This document shows positions 39,465 through 50,734 of a stretch of DNA of 64,000 nt, in pieces. The notes under the pieces were generated by a model, which was given only the letters and a program-made list of their open reading frames with translations, was not told the DNA's origin and did not search any database. Source of the DNA: Bacillus sp. N13C7 (GTDB taxonomy: Bacteria; Bacillota; Bacilli; Bacillales; Bacillaceae); the NCBI RefSeq assembly GCF_026790065.1, contig NZ_JALAMO010000001.1, positions 266,546-330,545 of the forward strand. The letters run 5' to 3'. The translations under genes and the position numbers were made by a program. Positions within the stretch are counted from its first letter, which is position 1; each line of letters opens with the position of its first letter.

Positions 39465-40610
39465 CTACCTCATCATTTTCTTTAATTTTTTGATGCCAGG
39501 ACGGAGCGCGTTCATAAACGGTTCTGCCACATCGCTTGTCTGGCTGTAGTTTAAGCTGATTCTGATACTGCTTCCGGCAATCTGCTCTCCCTTGCCCATC
39601 TGTAAAAGAACTTTGCTGGGCTTGTGTTCTTTTGCCGAGCAGGCCGATGTTGTTGAGACGAAAATATCCTGTTCCTCAAGCATGTGCAAAAGCACCTCTG
39701 CTTTAATCCCGGGAACAGAGAAATTAATAATGTGCGGCGCACTATTTAGTTGAGGCGTGTTGACAACGACACCTTCAGTTTCACTCAGCCTCTTCATGAA
39801 CAATTCTTTTGCGGCAGCCATTGTGTCAAGCCGGGTCTCAAAATCAGCTGCGGCAAGGTTAATGGCTTTGGCAAGTGAAACCGCACCCGCAGTATGTTCC
39901 GTTCCGGCCCGTATGCCCTTTTGCTGAGAGCCCCCCGTTATCAGGGGGATAAGGCGAGTTCCTTCTTTTACAAAAAGCGCCCCTGTTCCCTTCAGCCCGT
40001 GAAATTTATGCCCGGAAATCGAACACAGGTCAATGCCTGCTTTTTCAATTGCCAAAGGCACTTTATAGATGCCCTGCACATAATCGACGTGAAACAAAAT
40101 ATTCGGGTGCTGCTTCAGCATGTCCCCTGCCTCTTCAATCGGCTGTACGGAACCGACTTCATTGTTCACATGCATCATGCTGACAAGCACGGTATCAGGA
40201 CGGATGGCATTTTTTAATTCTTCTATTGAAACAAATCCGTCTTCGTTCACTGAAAGATAAGTGACCTCAAACCCGAACAGCTCTGTCAGCTGTTCTAACG
40301 ATTCCGTAACGGACGGGTGCTCAATAGAAGTGGTAATGATATGTTTGCCTGTTTTTATTTTAGACAAAGCCGCTCCTTTTAAAGCTGCATTATTGGCTTC
40401 AGTGGCGCCTGACGTAAATACAATATCATATTTTTTGAGCCCTAAGGCCCTTTTGATTTGATTTTTGGCTGCCTGAAGCAGCTGTTCCGTTTCGGCTCCA
40501 TATCGGTGTAAAGATGAAGGATTGCCAAAATACCGGCTGCTTGTCTGTTCATACACGTTCAAGACTTCATCATAAGGCTTCGTCGTTGAACTATTATCTA
40601 AATATATCAT
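39465..40610 (-). CDS. nifZ: Cysteine desulphurase NifZ, partner of ThiI
   Basis: PLP-dependent cysteine desulphurase (381 residues) that supplies persulphide sulphur for tRNA thiolation by ThiI. PLP lysine in [12 protein letters not shown] (about residue 203), [12 protein letters not shown] for the cofactor phosphate, [10 protein letters not shown] with the Asp, and the active-site cysteine in [10 protein letters not shown] near 325. The name NifZ is used for this B. subtilis paralogue and does not mean nitrogen fixation. First gene of nifZ-thiI; ATG after AAAGGAG. Confidence 0.95.
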   Translation of the reverse strand: MIYLDNSSTTKPYDEVLNVYEQTSSRYFGNPSSLHRYGAETEQLLQAAKNQIKRALGLKKYDIVFTSGATEANNAALKGAALSKIKTGKHIITTSIEHPSVTESLEQLTELFGFEVTYLSVNEDGFVSIEELKNAIRPDTVLVSMMHVNNEVGSVQPIEEAGDMLKQHPNILFHVDYVQGIYKVPLAIEKAGIDLCSISGHKFHGLKGTGALFVKEGTRLIPLITGGSQQKGIRAGTEHTAGAVSLAKAINLAAADFETRLDTMAAAKELFMKRLSETEGVVVNTPQLNSAPHIINFSVPGIKAEVLLHMLEEQDIFVSTTSACSAKEHKPSKVLLQMGKGEQIAGSSIRISLNYSQTSDVAEPFMNALRPGIKKLKKMMR

Positions 40611-40668
40611 CTAACTTACTCCTTTATGAAAGCGGTACAAGGTATGATATTTATGTTACCATAGCAAA

Positions 40669-40683
40669 ATTTAATAGAAAATT
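40669..40683. promoter_or_regulatory. Weak CodY-like motif upstream of braB
   Basis: ATTTAATAGAAAATT resembles the CodY box AATTTTCWGAAAATT with about four mismatches; it precedes the braB -35. Taken with the better motif downstream, it may help CodY binding. Confidence 0.3.
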
Positions 40684-40697
40684 ACGAAAAACTAGTA

Positions 40698-40725
40698 TTG
40701 ACTTCTAATTTTTTTACCATATAAT
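40698..40725 (+). promoter_or_regulatory. Sigma-A promoter of braB
   Basis: TTGACT, 16 bases, TATAAT, about 80 bases upstream of the braB ATG. Confidence 0.8.
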
Positions 40726-40760
40726 AAGATTTGTTCATTTCGTCATATTATCTGACAATT

Positions 40761-40775
40761 AATTGACAGAATATT
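40761..40775 (+). promoter_or_regulatory. CodY box in the braB leader
   Basis: AATTGACAGAATATT matches the CodY consensus with three mismatches and sits just after the predicted start of transcription, where a bound repressor would block elongation. CodY repression of braB is known in B. subtilis. Confidence 0.6.
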
Positions 40776-40803
40776 TTAACATAATTATTAGGAGGATTTT
40801 TTC

Positions 40804-42141
40804 ATGAAACACTCACTGCCTGTCAAAGATACCATTATTATTGGTTTCATGCTATTTGCGTTATTCTTTGGAGCAGGGAATATGATTTATCCGCCGGAAC
40901 TTGGACAAGCAGCCGGACACAACGTCTGGAAGGCCATCGGCGGATTTTTATTGACCGGAGTAGGCCTGCCGCTTCTCGGTATTATCGCCATCGCATTAAC
41001 CGGCAAGGACGCTAAGGGACTTGCTGATAAAGCACACCCTGTTTTCGGCACAGTTTTTACTGTCGTGCTTTATTTATCAATCGGCCCATTATTTGCCATT
41101 CCGAGAACAGGAACTGTTTCATATGAAATCGGCGCTGTTCCGTTTTTGACTGGCGTTCCGGAAAGACTTTCTTTATTTGTATTTACACTTATTTTTTTCG
41201 GCATTACGTACTATTTAGCCTTAAACCCATCCAAGGTTGTGGATCGAGTCGGAAAAATTCTTACTCCAATCAAATTCACGATTATTTTAGTGATTGTACT
41301 TAAAGCTATTTTCACACCGATGGGCGGATTGGGTGCAGTTACAGAAGCATATAAAGGAACACCGGTATTTAAAGGATTTTTAGAAGGCTACAAAACAATG
41401 GATGCACTTGCTTCTATCGTATTTGGCGTTGTTGTTGTAAATGCTGTAAAAAGCAAAGGCGTTACACAGTCTAAAGCTCTTGCCGCAGCATGTATTAAAG
41501 CGGGTGTGATTGCAGCTTTAGGCCTGACATTCATTTATGTATCCCTTGCATACCTGGGTGCAACAAGTACGAACGCCATCGGTCCTGTCGGCGAAGGTGC
41601 TAAAATTTTATCAGCGTCTTCTCATTATCTATTCGGTTCATTAGGCAACATCGTACTCGGATCAGCGATTACAGTCGCATGTTTAACAACAAGCATCGGA
41701 CTTGTCACTTCTTGCGGCCAGTATTTTTCAAAGCTCATCCCGGCATTATCATATAAAATTGTCGTTACAATTGTCACGTTATTCAGCTTGATCATTGCGA
41801 ATTTCGGACTCGCGCAAATTATCGCGTTTTCTGTTCCTATTTTATCAGCAATCTATCCGCTTGCCATTGTCATTATTGTTCTTTCATTTATTGATAAGCT
41901 CTTTAAGGAAAGACGTGAAGTGTATATCGCATGCTTGATCGGTACAGGATTATTCAGTATTTTAGACGGCATCAAAGCAGCCGGCTTTTCACTTGGATCT
42001 TTAGATGTATTTCTAAGTGCGAACCTTCCTCTTTACAGCCTCGGAATCGGCTGGGTGCTTCCGGGAATCGTCGGAGCGGTAATCGGCTATGTGCTGACCT
42101 TATTCATCGGCCCATCCAAACAGCTTAACGAAATAAGTTAA
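40804..42141 (+). CDS. braB: Branched-chain amino acid carrier BraB
   Basis: 445-residue LIVCS-family sodium-coupled importer for isoleucine and valine with about 12 membrane segments. The family N-terminus is clear (IIGFMLFALFFGAGNMIYPPELG). The long hydrophobic segments are spaced regularly through to the C-terminus. ATG after TTAGGAGGA. CodY motifs flank its promoter, and in B. subtilis ScoC also represses it, in keeping with nutrient control of amino acid uptake. It is transcribed away from nifZ and ends at a terminator next to ezrA's. Confidence 0.97.
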   Translation: MKHSLPVKDTIIIGFMLFALFFGAGNMIYPPELGQAAGHNVWKAIGGFLLTGVGLPLLGIIAIALTGKDAKGLADKAHPVFGTVFTVVLYLSIGPLFAIPRTGTVSYEIGAVPFLTGVPERLSLFVFTLIFFGITYYLALNPSKVVDRVGKILTPIKFTIILVIVLKAIFTPMGGLGAVTEAYKGTPVFKGFLEGYKTMDALASIVFGVVVVNAVKSKGVTQSKALAAACIKAGVIAALGLTFIYVSLAYLGATSTNAIGPVGEGAKILSASSHYLFGSLGNIVLGSAITVACLTTSIGLVTSCGQYFSKLIPALSYKIVVTIVTLFSLIIANFGLAQIIAFSVPILSAIYPLAIVIIVLSFIDKLFKERREVYIACLIGTGLFSILDGIKAAGFSLGSLDVFLSANLPLYSLGIGWVLPGIVGAVIGYVLTLFIGPSKQLNEIS

Positions 42142-42149
42142 TGTCACAG

Positions 42150-42177
42150 ACGCCTGCGTTATTGCGCAGGCGTTTTG
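42150..42177 (+). terminator. Intrinsic terminator after braB
   Basis: Stem ACGCCTGCG/CGCAGGCGT with a short loop and T-rich tail on the plus strand. Confidence 0.88.
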
Positions 42178-42181
42178 CAAT

Positions 42182-42222
42182 AAAAAAAGAGCCCGCTCAT
42201 ACACTGCGGGCTCTTTTTCATG
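42182..42222 (-). terminator. Intrinsic terminator after ezrA
   Basis: Stem AAAAAGAGCCCGC/GCGGGCTCTTTTT with T-run on the minus strand. Confidence 0.92.
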
Positions 42223-42233
42223 ATCAAGATTGA

Positions 42234-43922
42234 TTAAGCAGATAAGTCAGCTTTAATTTTTTCAACTGCACCTGGCGCAGCCTTCTCTACAGCGGCAGCT
42301 GCAATTTCATAAGAGTCTTCATAGTCAAAAGCATAAAAACGTCTTTCCGCTTCTTTCAGCTGTTCAGATAGAATATGATTCTGGCTTCTGAACCGGTTTC
42401 CGAACTGAATGATTTTTTCAATGAGGATGACCTGCTCGACAAGTTCCTCTGATTCCCGGCTTGCCCTGTTGACGATATCTTCTGCTTGCTTCAGATGGGC
42501 TCCGGCTTCTTCCATATTTAATGGCAATTCGTTTAGTTGATTGACTGTTTCTTGAATGTGATGATGCGCGTTTTCCAGCATCTCTTGAATATGGCTCGGG
42601 ATGCCTGGAATGTTGCTTGTCTTCAGCAGTCTTGCTGTATCAGATATTGTTTTTTTCAAATTGCTGAGCGTCTCTCTCGCCTGAAGCTCTTCTTTTCTCA
42701 GCGCTTGCAGCTTTTCCCGGTATTCGTCATGCTCTTTTTTCACTTCTTCAATCTGCTTCTCTATCCCGGCAACCTCTTCGACTAAAAGAGAGTAGGCGAC
42801 ATGCTCTGCATCGAGCTTATCTTTAACGGATGAGAGCAGCTTGCCAATTTCATCAAGGCGTTTTTCAAAGGCCTGCTGTTTGCCGAGCTCGCCAGCTGTC
42901 AGTCTGTAGCTTTCCTTCACCAGCTCAGTTTCCGCCTTTGTATGCTCTTTCTCTTCTATCAGCTTGTCATAAGCAATGATCAATTCAGGCATTTTGCTCA
43001 GCACGGATTGGCCTGCTTCGACTTCGCCCTCCAGCTGCTGATAAACCGATTGAATATTCTCGTCTATGAGCTGCAGGATGGCGGACGCTTCATCAATATC
43101 CAGCTCAGTCATCAAAACATGTTCCGCCCGTTTCAGCTGATTTGACAGATTATCTAATTCCTTATCAAGCTGGATATGCTCAAGCTTATATCCTTTCTCT
43201 TTCATTTCGCGATAGCCGTCCTTAAGCTTTGCAATCTGGCCGGGCACCGTCTGCTTGCAGTCTGCTAACAGCTTCGGCACGTCATCTATGTATGACTGAA
43301 GCCGTTCAAGATTGCGGTCCTGCTCAAGCAGCACTTTTCGTGCGGTAATATAGTTTCCGCCTTCTGTTTCTTCTTCAAATTGTTTAATACCGCTCCAAAT
43401 TTCGTCAAGATCCTTTTCAAGGCTGTCATAAAGCTCTCCGTATAAATGGCTGTAAGCCAGCAGGTTTTTTCGCGATTTGGAATAGCGCTCTCTCACCTGT
43501 TCAATCTCTTCACGGCTCTTTTCCTCACTTGTAACGAGGTCGCTGATTTCCCGCAGAATTTTTTCAATGTTCGATTCCGCCGCTGTCAGCAGATCGTCGA
43601 TATGAACGAGCACTTGGTTGGCCTTTTTAAACCGGTATTTGTCTGCATTTTCCTCGGCATCATAAAGGAGCTCTTCAACTTTCGGCATGTGGGCTGTGAC
43701 AATCTCATCCCATTCTTCACGCCATTTCTCAAAGAACTCTTCTGTCTGACCCGTCATTTTTAAATGTTTGATTTTGGACATTTCTTCCACAATCGACCGG
43801 TTCAGAATTTCAATCTTCCACGATTCCAGCCGGTCGATTTCGGCGTAAATTTTTTTCCTGAAAAAGTAGCCTGCCGCAAACAGCGCAAGCAGTACAATTA
43901 ATAATCCAATGACAAACTCCAT
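42234..43922 (-). CDS. ezrA: Septation ring regulator EzrA
   Basis: 562-residue cell division protein that limits FtsZ ring formation away from midcell and links FtsZ to the membrane and cell wall synthesis. One N-terminal membrane segment (about residues 3-22) leaves almost the whole protein in the cytoplasm as long spectrin-like helical repeats rich in Glu, Lys, Leu and Arg. The QNHILSEQL and RRFYAFDYEDSYEIA segments near the C-terminus fit the conserved QNR patch region. ATG after AAGGGGGC. Monocistronic, divergent from hisJ. Confidence 0.97.
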   Translation of the reverse strand: MEFVIGLLIVLLALFAAGYFFRKKIYAEIDRLESWKIEILNRSIVEEMSKIKHLKMTGQTEEFFEKWREEWDEIVTAHMPKVEELLYDAEENADKYRFKKANQVLVHIDDLLTAAESNIEKILREISDLVTSEEKSREEIEQVRERYSKSRKNLLAYSHLYGELYDSLEKDLDEIWSGIKQFEEETEGGNYITARKVLLEQDRNLERLQSYIDDVPKLLADCKQTVPGQIAKLKDGYREMKEKGYKLEHIQLDKELDNLSNQLKRAEHVLMTELDIDEASAILQLIDENIQSVYQQLEGEVEAGQSVLSKMPELIIAYDKLIEEKEHTKAETELVKESYRLTAGELGKQQAFEKRLDEIGKLLSSVKDKLDAEHVAYSLLVEEVAGIEKQIEEVKKEHDEYREKLQALRKEELQARETLSNLKKTISDTARLLKTSNIPGIPSHIQEMLENAHHHIQETVNQLNELPLNMEEAGAHLKQAEDIVNRASRESEELVEQVILIEKIIQFGNRFRSQNHILSEQLKEAERRFYAFDYEDSYEIAAAAVEKAAPGAVEKIKADLSA

Positions 43923-44118
43923 AATGAGCCCCCTTGCTGTTAACCTTAATCTGTCAGGGTGTTTTATTTATTCAGAAAGATTTCAGGATATGTATTGAGA
44001 AAAACTGTCGTTTTCATTGTTATTATGATACCATGTAACCAACATTTTTTGACCAGAAATCAAAAACTTTTTGTGTAAAATCGGCAGGATTTGACTATTT
44101 TTTCACGGGGTGACGCCA

Positions 44119-44931
44119 ATGCAAAAGCGAGACGGACATATTCACACACCATTTTGTCCTCACGGCACAAATGACACACTCAGACAATATGCAGAAGAAG
44201 CTTTAAAAAAAGGCTTTGAATCGATTACGTTTACGGAACACGCCCCATTGCCGCCCTCTTTCACTGACCCGACTCCGCTAAAAGACAGCGCGATGGCGCA
44301 AGGCTCATTGGAACGCTATATCCATGAAATTTCCGGATTGCAAAAAGAATATCGCGGACAGCTTACCATACGGACGGGGCTTGAGGTCGATTATATTGCT
44401 GAATTTGAAGATGAAATTACATTATTTCTGGATACATATGGTCCATATGTAGATGACAGCATCTTATCCGTTCATTTTTTGCGCGCAGGTTCTTCCTATC
44501 TGTGCCTTGATTATGATGAGCATACCTTTCAAGAGCTGATTTCAGCCTGCGGAAGCATTGAAGCTGTATACGAACTGTATTACCGCAGCATCTATTCTTC
44601 CATTGTAGCATCTCTCGGCAGCTATAAGCCAAAAAGAGTCGGTCACATCACACTTGTCCAAAAATTCATCAAGCTGTTTCCGTACAGCATGTCTGATCAT
44701 ATTCGCGGACTCGTTTCACAGTGCCTGAATGCTATTGAAAAAAGCGGAATGGAGCTTGACTTCAATACTTCCGGCTTAAGAAAAACCTATGCAGGCGGCA
44801 TTTATATCGAGGATTGGATGCTGGATGAAGCAAAGCAAAAGAAGATCCCGCTTGTGTTCGGGTCTGATGCCCATCAAGCGGGAGATGTCGGGTACGCGTA
44901 TGAGGCGTTTTTGGAGAAGTGTGCTAATTGA
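44119..44931 (+). CDS. hisJ: Histidinol-phosphatase, PHP type
   Basis: PHP-family phosphatase for histidinol phosphate, the eighth step of histidine synthesis, here separate from the his operon. 270 residues. The PHP metal motif DGHIHTPFCPHG opens the protein, followed by ITFTEHAPLP, GLEVDYI and the C-terminal VFGSDAHQAGDVG, which complete the metal site. ATG six bases after GGGGTG, rather than the GTG three codons earlier. Its stop codon overlaps that of the convergent yttP. Confidence 0.95.
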   Translation: MQKRDGHIHTPFCPHGTNDTLRQYAEEALKKGFESITFTEHAPLPPSFTDPTPLKDSAMAQGSLERYIHEISGLQKEYRGQLTIRTGLEVDYIAEFEDEITLFLDTYGPYVDDSILSVHFLRAGSSYLCLDYDEHTFQELISACGSIEAVYELYYRSIYSSIVASLGSYKPKRVGHITLVQKFIKLFPYSMSDHIRGLVSQCLNAIEKSGMELDFNTSGLRKTYAGGIYIEDWMLDEAKQKKIPLVFGSDAHQAGDVGYAYEAFLEKCAN

Positions 44932-45547
44932 TAAGCGCCACGTCTCCCGTCCGGAAGACGCTTCTGATCCAAATCTTGATTTCTTCAAAATACATTTTAT
45001 AAAAGTATGGCTCGTGCGGCTGCATGTAGAGCACTTCTGAAATATATTGAGGCTGGAGATAGGGCATCATCAAGAGAGATTTTAATTGGAGAATAAAATG
45101 AGGCAGCGGCAGCGTTAAATGTTCTCGCTGTTTTTCTCCTTCCTCAATGATCAGCTGGAAGATATACTTCTCCTTCATAAGATATGTCGACATAATTTCT
45201 CTGATTAACGTGGAGTCAATCGTGACTTCCCGGTAGACAAAACGAGTTAATTGACGATGGTTATGCTGATAGGATAAAATATCGAAAACCAATTGGAGCA
45301 GCTGTTCCTGCGTGCTTTGAGAAGAGACATTGCCTGCCGCTCTTTCAAGTGTTTTGTTGTAGCCTTCGTAAAACTCTGAAACTAAGTGTTCCATCAAACC
45401 TCCTTTGCCTTTAAAATAGTAGGAGATGTGCGCAACATTTACACCAGCTGACTTTGCGATTTCACGGACAGACGTGCCAGAAAATCCTTTTTGGTTAAAA
45501 AGCATGACAGCAGATTCAATAATTTTGTCTTTGGTGCTTACTTTCAT
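44924..45547 (-). CDS. yttP: TetR family regulator YttP
   Basis: 207-residue TetR-type repressor. The N-terminal HTH (residues 5-50) contains GFSGTSVREIAKSAGVNVAHISYYFKGK-like spacing typical of the family, with the ligand-binding helical domain behind it; ligand and target genes are unknown, though the gene has been linked to DNA replication control in B. subtilis. ATG after AAGGAGTG, preferred to the GTG within that site. Its 3' end overlaps hisJ by 8 bases in opposite orientation, and no terminator lies between. Confidence 0.9.
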   Translation of the reverse strand: MKVSTKDKIIESAVMLFNQKGFSGTSVREIAKSAGVNVAHISYYFKGKGGLMEHLVSEFYEGYNKTLERAAGNVSSQSTQEQLLQLVFDILSYQHNHRQLTRFVYREVTIDSTLIREIMSTYLMKEKYIFQLIIEEGEKQREHLTLPLPHFILQLKSLLMMPYLQPQYISEVLYMQPHEPYFYKMYFEEIKIWIRSVFRTGDVALIN

Positions 45548-45673
45548 TCGGCTCACTCCTTCCTCTTGATACTATTCAAGCAGAAGACCGCTGTTCCTGT
45601 AAGAACTTATCGACAAATGCCGGCAGAAAAGCCGGAACTTTGTTTTATATTATAGAAAAAGTGAGGGTTTTCC

Positions 45674-46165
45674 ATGTTCCATGTCGAAAAACAATCTGGA
45701 GATAAAGAAAAAGACTATCAGCTTCTGCTAAAACAGCTCGAAGCCATCATCGAAGACGAAACAGATCAAATTGCAAACTATGCAAATGCCTCAGCGCTCC
45801 TTTATCATACGTTGCCTGAAGTGAACTGGGCGGGTTTCTATTTTGCCAAGGAAGAGGATGGACAGCTTGTGCTAGGGCCTTTCCAAGGTCTTCCGGCATG
45901 TGTTCGGATTCCTTTCGGCAGAGGCGTTTGCGGCACAGCATATGCAAACGGAAAGGTGGAGCGCGTTGAGGACGTTCATGCGTTTCCGGGACACATCGCC
46001 TGCGATGCTGCTTCTCAATCAGAAATTGTGCTTCCGATTCATGTAGGCGGAAAAGTTGTCGGCGTCTTGGACATCGACAGCCCCGTAAAAAACCGTTTCG
46101 ACGAAATCGACGAAACGTATTTGTCGCAATTTGTCAAAAAACTTGAAAAAGCATTAGCACAGTAA
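45674..46165 (+). CDS. ytsP: Free methionine-(R)-sulphoxide reductase, GAF type (YtsP)
   Basis: 163-residue single GAF domain protein. It has the three cysteines that define free methionine-R-sulphoxide reductases (Cys76, Cys86, Cys110, with 10- and 24-residue gaps as in E. coli YebR), in ACVRI, RGVCGT and IACDAA. It should reduce free but not protein-bound Met-R-O using thioredoxin. ATG after GTGAGGG. It is monocistronic and converges with dgcP at a shared terminator. Confidence 0.9.
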   Translation: MFHVEKQSGDKEKDYQLLLKQLEAIIEDETDQIANYANASALLYHTLPEVNWAGFYFAKEEDGQLVLGPFQGLPACVRIPFGRGVCGTAYANGKVERVEDVHAFPGHIACDAASQSEIVLPIHVGGKVVGVLDIDSPVKNRFDEIDETYLSQFVKKLEKALAQ

Positions 46166-46166
46166 C

Positions 46167-46206
46167 AAAAAAAGCCCAAAACGATATCAGTTTTGGGCTT
46201 TTTTAT
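46167..46206. terminator. Bidirectional terminator between ytsP and dgcP
   Basis: Stem AAAGCCCAAAAC/GTTTTGGGCTTT with A-run and T-run flanks. Confidence 0.9.
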
Positions 46207-47942
46207 TTTATTGACTCGTGAATCATCATACGGTTTTTTCCGCTTCGTTTCGCGCTGTAAAGCGCTTCATCAGCTTCATGCACAAGCTCTTTCAGAGACT
46301 TTCTAGTTTCGGCCGTCCAGCAGGAAATCCCGCAGGAAATCGTCACCTCGGGTTTCGTGTTTTTTCTGACTGCATAAACCAGTCGCTCAGTAATCCGTTT
46401 TCCCACCGCAACCGTCACATTCGGCAAATATATCGCCAGCTCCTCGCCCCCCCAGCGGGCGCCGACATCATGCTTTCGGATGTTGCTTTTAATCACCGAA
46501 GCCACTTGAATTAAAATCTCGTCCCCAGTCTGATGACCGTACGTATCATTTACGCTCTTGAAATTATCAATATCAACAAGAATAAAAACACCCTTTTGAT
46601 GGATTTTCATGCTGTATTGAATTTTTTCATCTAAATACACCCTCGAATACAGCTCAGTCAGCTGATCTGTTTTGACAAGATGCTCTAGGCGGTCGCGGAG
46701 CATTGAGTTGGTTACAGCCAGTGTCGCGTGATGGATCAGCGCCTGAAACAGCTTGTACATTTCAAAAGTAAAAGCGTACATCTCCTGTTTCAATAAGACC
46801 GCAAAGCCTAAAAGCCTGTCGTTCTCAATCATTGGAACAGCCATCAGCGAACCGTAGCCGGCCTCCCCGAAAACAGACTGGCCATTACCGATGAAAACCC
46901 CTTTTTCTCCTTCATACAGCTTTTCTTTCAATTCATTATAAAAATCAGATGGCTTCTCTTCTTTGAAAAATGCTGTGCTGCCAGGGAGCAGTGTTTGATT
47001 TTCAAAATGGTCTATATGAAAAAAACCCACTTCTTCTGCTTGAAACGATTCTGCCATTCTCACAGCCAGATCATTCATCGTATCCGTCAGCGTCAGCCGC
47101 TGGTTCAGACGGCGTGACGTTTCATTGATCAATTCCAAATTTGCGATGCTTGCTTTAGATTGTTCATAAAGCTGAGCGTTTTCAAACGCTTTTCCCGCAG
47201 CGTTTGCGATCAGCCCCATTTCATCCAGGTAAGCGTCAGTCAGAAAACTGCCGCCCGTTCCTTCAGCCCTCAAAACCCCGTACGTTCCCTGCTGCCCTTT
47301 GATCGGAATGTAAGCGGCAGATTCATTTTTCCGCAAAATATCCCCGGTCAAATACACTTTAAGCGCAAAGGAATCGGATTTTTCCCCTTCCATATACAGC
47401 TCTTTTGCAGGAACGCCTAAACATTGATCTTGGTCGTGCGATATAAATAAAGAGAATTCAAACAGAGAAAACGTGCGGGTTAAGCTTTCTAAAAGCTGCT
47501 TCAGCACTTCTGTCTGATCAAGCAGAGAGTGGAACAGCTCTGTCATTTTGTATATCTTTTTTTGATAGATCGTTTTGATATAGAGTCTTTCCTGTCTCAT
47601 GGACTGGTTTAAAAATGAAGCAACCACGTCCGGAAGCCGTTCAGGAATCTCTCCATCCTGCTTGCAAGTCAGATGAAAGCGCCTGCCGGAGGCGTCTTCA
47701 ATGATATATAATGAAGCGTTAATTTTCGAAACAAAAAAACGCACTTCATCATCTTCCAATTTTGCCGCAGAGTTTGATGGTGACGGTGTAAGCGAAACAC
47801 AAAGGGATGAAAAATAGGTTTGAATAGCGGAAGTCAGCCATCTGAAAGAGTCGGTAAATGTGACTTTTTCAGATTTGGTTAATAAAAAATCGAGCATATG
47901 ATAATGAAAGGCAGATAATTGATCTTTAGTTTGTTCTATCAT
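46203..47942 (-). CDS. dgcP: Diguanylate cyclase DgcP (YtrP)
   Basis: 579-residue cytoplasmic protein that makes cyclic di-GMP from two GTP. No membrane segment is seen. Two GAF-like sensory regions (about 25-150 and 270-410) precede a GGDEF domain (about 415-575) with an intact-looking active site GGEEL at 498-502 and the GTP/metal segment FILVDIDNFKSVND before it. It lacks an I-site RxxD just upstream, so product inhibition may be weak. GTG/ATG region has AGGTGAT ahead of the ATG. Divergent from rpsD, with an extended -10 promoter between. Confidence 0.93.
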   Translation of the reverse strand: MIEQTKDQLSAFHYHMLDFLLTKSEKVTFTDSFRWLTSAIQTYFSSLCVSLTPSPSNSAAKLEDDEVRFFVSKINASLYIIEDASGRRFHLTCKQDGEIPERLPDVVASFLNQSMRQERLYIKTIYQKKIYKMTELFHSLLDQTEVLKQLLESLTRTFSLFEFSLFISHDQDQCLGVPAKELYMEGEKSDSFALKVYLTGDILRKNESAAYIPIKGQQGTYGVLRAEGTGGSFLTDAYLDEMGLIANAAGKAFENAQLYEQSKASIANLELINETSRRLNQRLTLTDTMNDLAVRMAESFQAEEVGFFHIDHFENQTLLPGSTAFFKEEKPSDFYNELKEKLYEGEKGVFIGNGQSVFGEAGYGSLMAVPMIENDRLLGFAVLLKQEMYAFTFEMYKLFQALIHHATLAVTNSMLRDRLEHLVKTDQLTELYSRVYLDEKIQYSMKIHQKGVFILVDIDNFKSVNDTYGHQTGDEILIQVASVIKSNIRKHDVGARWGGEELAIYLPNVTVAVGKRITERLVYAVRKNTKPEVTISCGISCWTAETRKSLKELVHEADEALYSAKRSGKNRMMIHESIK

Positions 47943-47990
47943 GTTTTTATCACCTAAAAGTTTACCACTAATTTTTGTTTATTATATCAT

Positions 47991-47999
47991 AAACGGCGA
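47991..47999 (-). promoter_or_regulatory. Extended -10 promoter of dgcP
   Basis: Minus strand TGATATAAT is an extended -10 (TGnTATAAT), 50-60 bases before dgcP; the -35 is weak. Confidence 0.45.
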
Positions 48000-48018
48000 A
48001 TCATTAATGGAGGAATGG

Positions 48019-48047
48019 TTGACTTCAAAACAAATAAATTATATAAT
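48019..48047 (+). promoter_or_regulatory. Strong sigma-A promoter of rpsD
   Basis: TTGACT, exactly 17 bases, TATAAT; transcription should begin near 48054. Confidence 0.9.
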
Positions 48048-48053
48048 GACGTT

Positions 48054-48839
<786 letters not shown>

Positions 48840-48846
48840 TCGTTTT

Positions 48847-48884
48847 AAAAAACCCCTGCCGCTATGCGGTCGGGGTTTTTTTAT
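48847..48884. terminator. Bidirectional terminator of rpsD
   Basis: Stem of AACCCC...GGGGTT with inner CCGC/GCGG pairing and T-run on the plus strand; the reverse strand also has a T-run on the far side. It includes the stop codon of a convergent small reading frame. Confidence 0.85.
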
Positions 48885-48990
48885 CGTCTGATTCGTCTTT
48901 TGCCTCTGGCTGGCCAACACTTTCTCGCGCCTGCTGCTCCCAATAGTCCCGCTGCAGCCTTTCTTTTGCAATCGTGCACATGAGATTCAC
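48862..48990 (-). CDS. Small hypothetical protein, 42 residues
   Basis: A short minus-strand reading frame starting GTG, eight bases after a perfect AAAGGAG, and ending TAG inside the rpsD terminator loop. The product is hydrophilic and helical looking, mostly charged: an N-terminal MNLMCTIAKERLQRDYWEQQ, then a Glu/Asp/Lys/Ser tail. Convergent with rpsD and co-directional with nothing else. Evidence for expression is the strong ribosome site; there is no recognised domain and I do not know its name. Confidence 0.5.
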   Translation of the reverse strand: MNLMCTIAKERLQRDYWEQQARESVGQPEAKDESDDKKTPTA

Positions 48991-49079
48991 GGTAAGCGCT
49001 CCTTTCTGTTAAAAGGTGTTGATTGGTCGTGTTTGCCCTATCTAATATACTCTTTTCCTGTTATTTGTATGCGATAAAC

Positions 49080-49121
49080 AAAAAAGATCCTTTGCCCATG
49101 GCGGCAAAGGATCTTTTTTGT
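49080..49121 (-). terminator. Intrinsic terminator after tyrS
   Basis: Long perfect stem AAAAGATCCTTTGCC/GGCAAAGGATCTTTT with T-run on the minus strand. Confidence 0.93.
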
Positions 49122-50690
<1,569 letters not shown>

Positions 50691-50696
50691 ATATCA

Positions 50697-50725
50697 TTTT
50701 TAACATAAATAAAATTCCGTGTCAA
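50697..50725 (-). promoter_or_regulatory. Promoter of the tyrS T-box leader
   Basis: Minus strand TTGACA, 17 bases, TAAAAA, starting only 9 bases after the acsA stop codon. Confidence 0.75.
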
Positions 50726-50734
50726 CGCTGCCTT

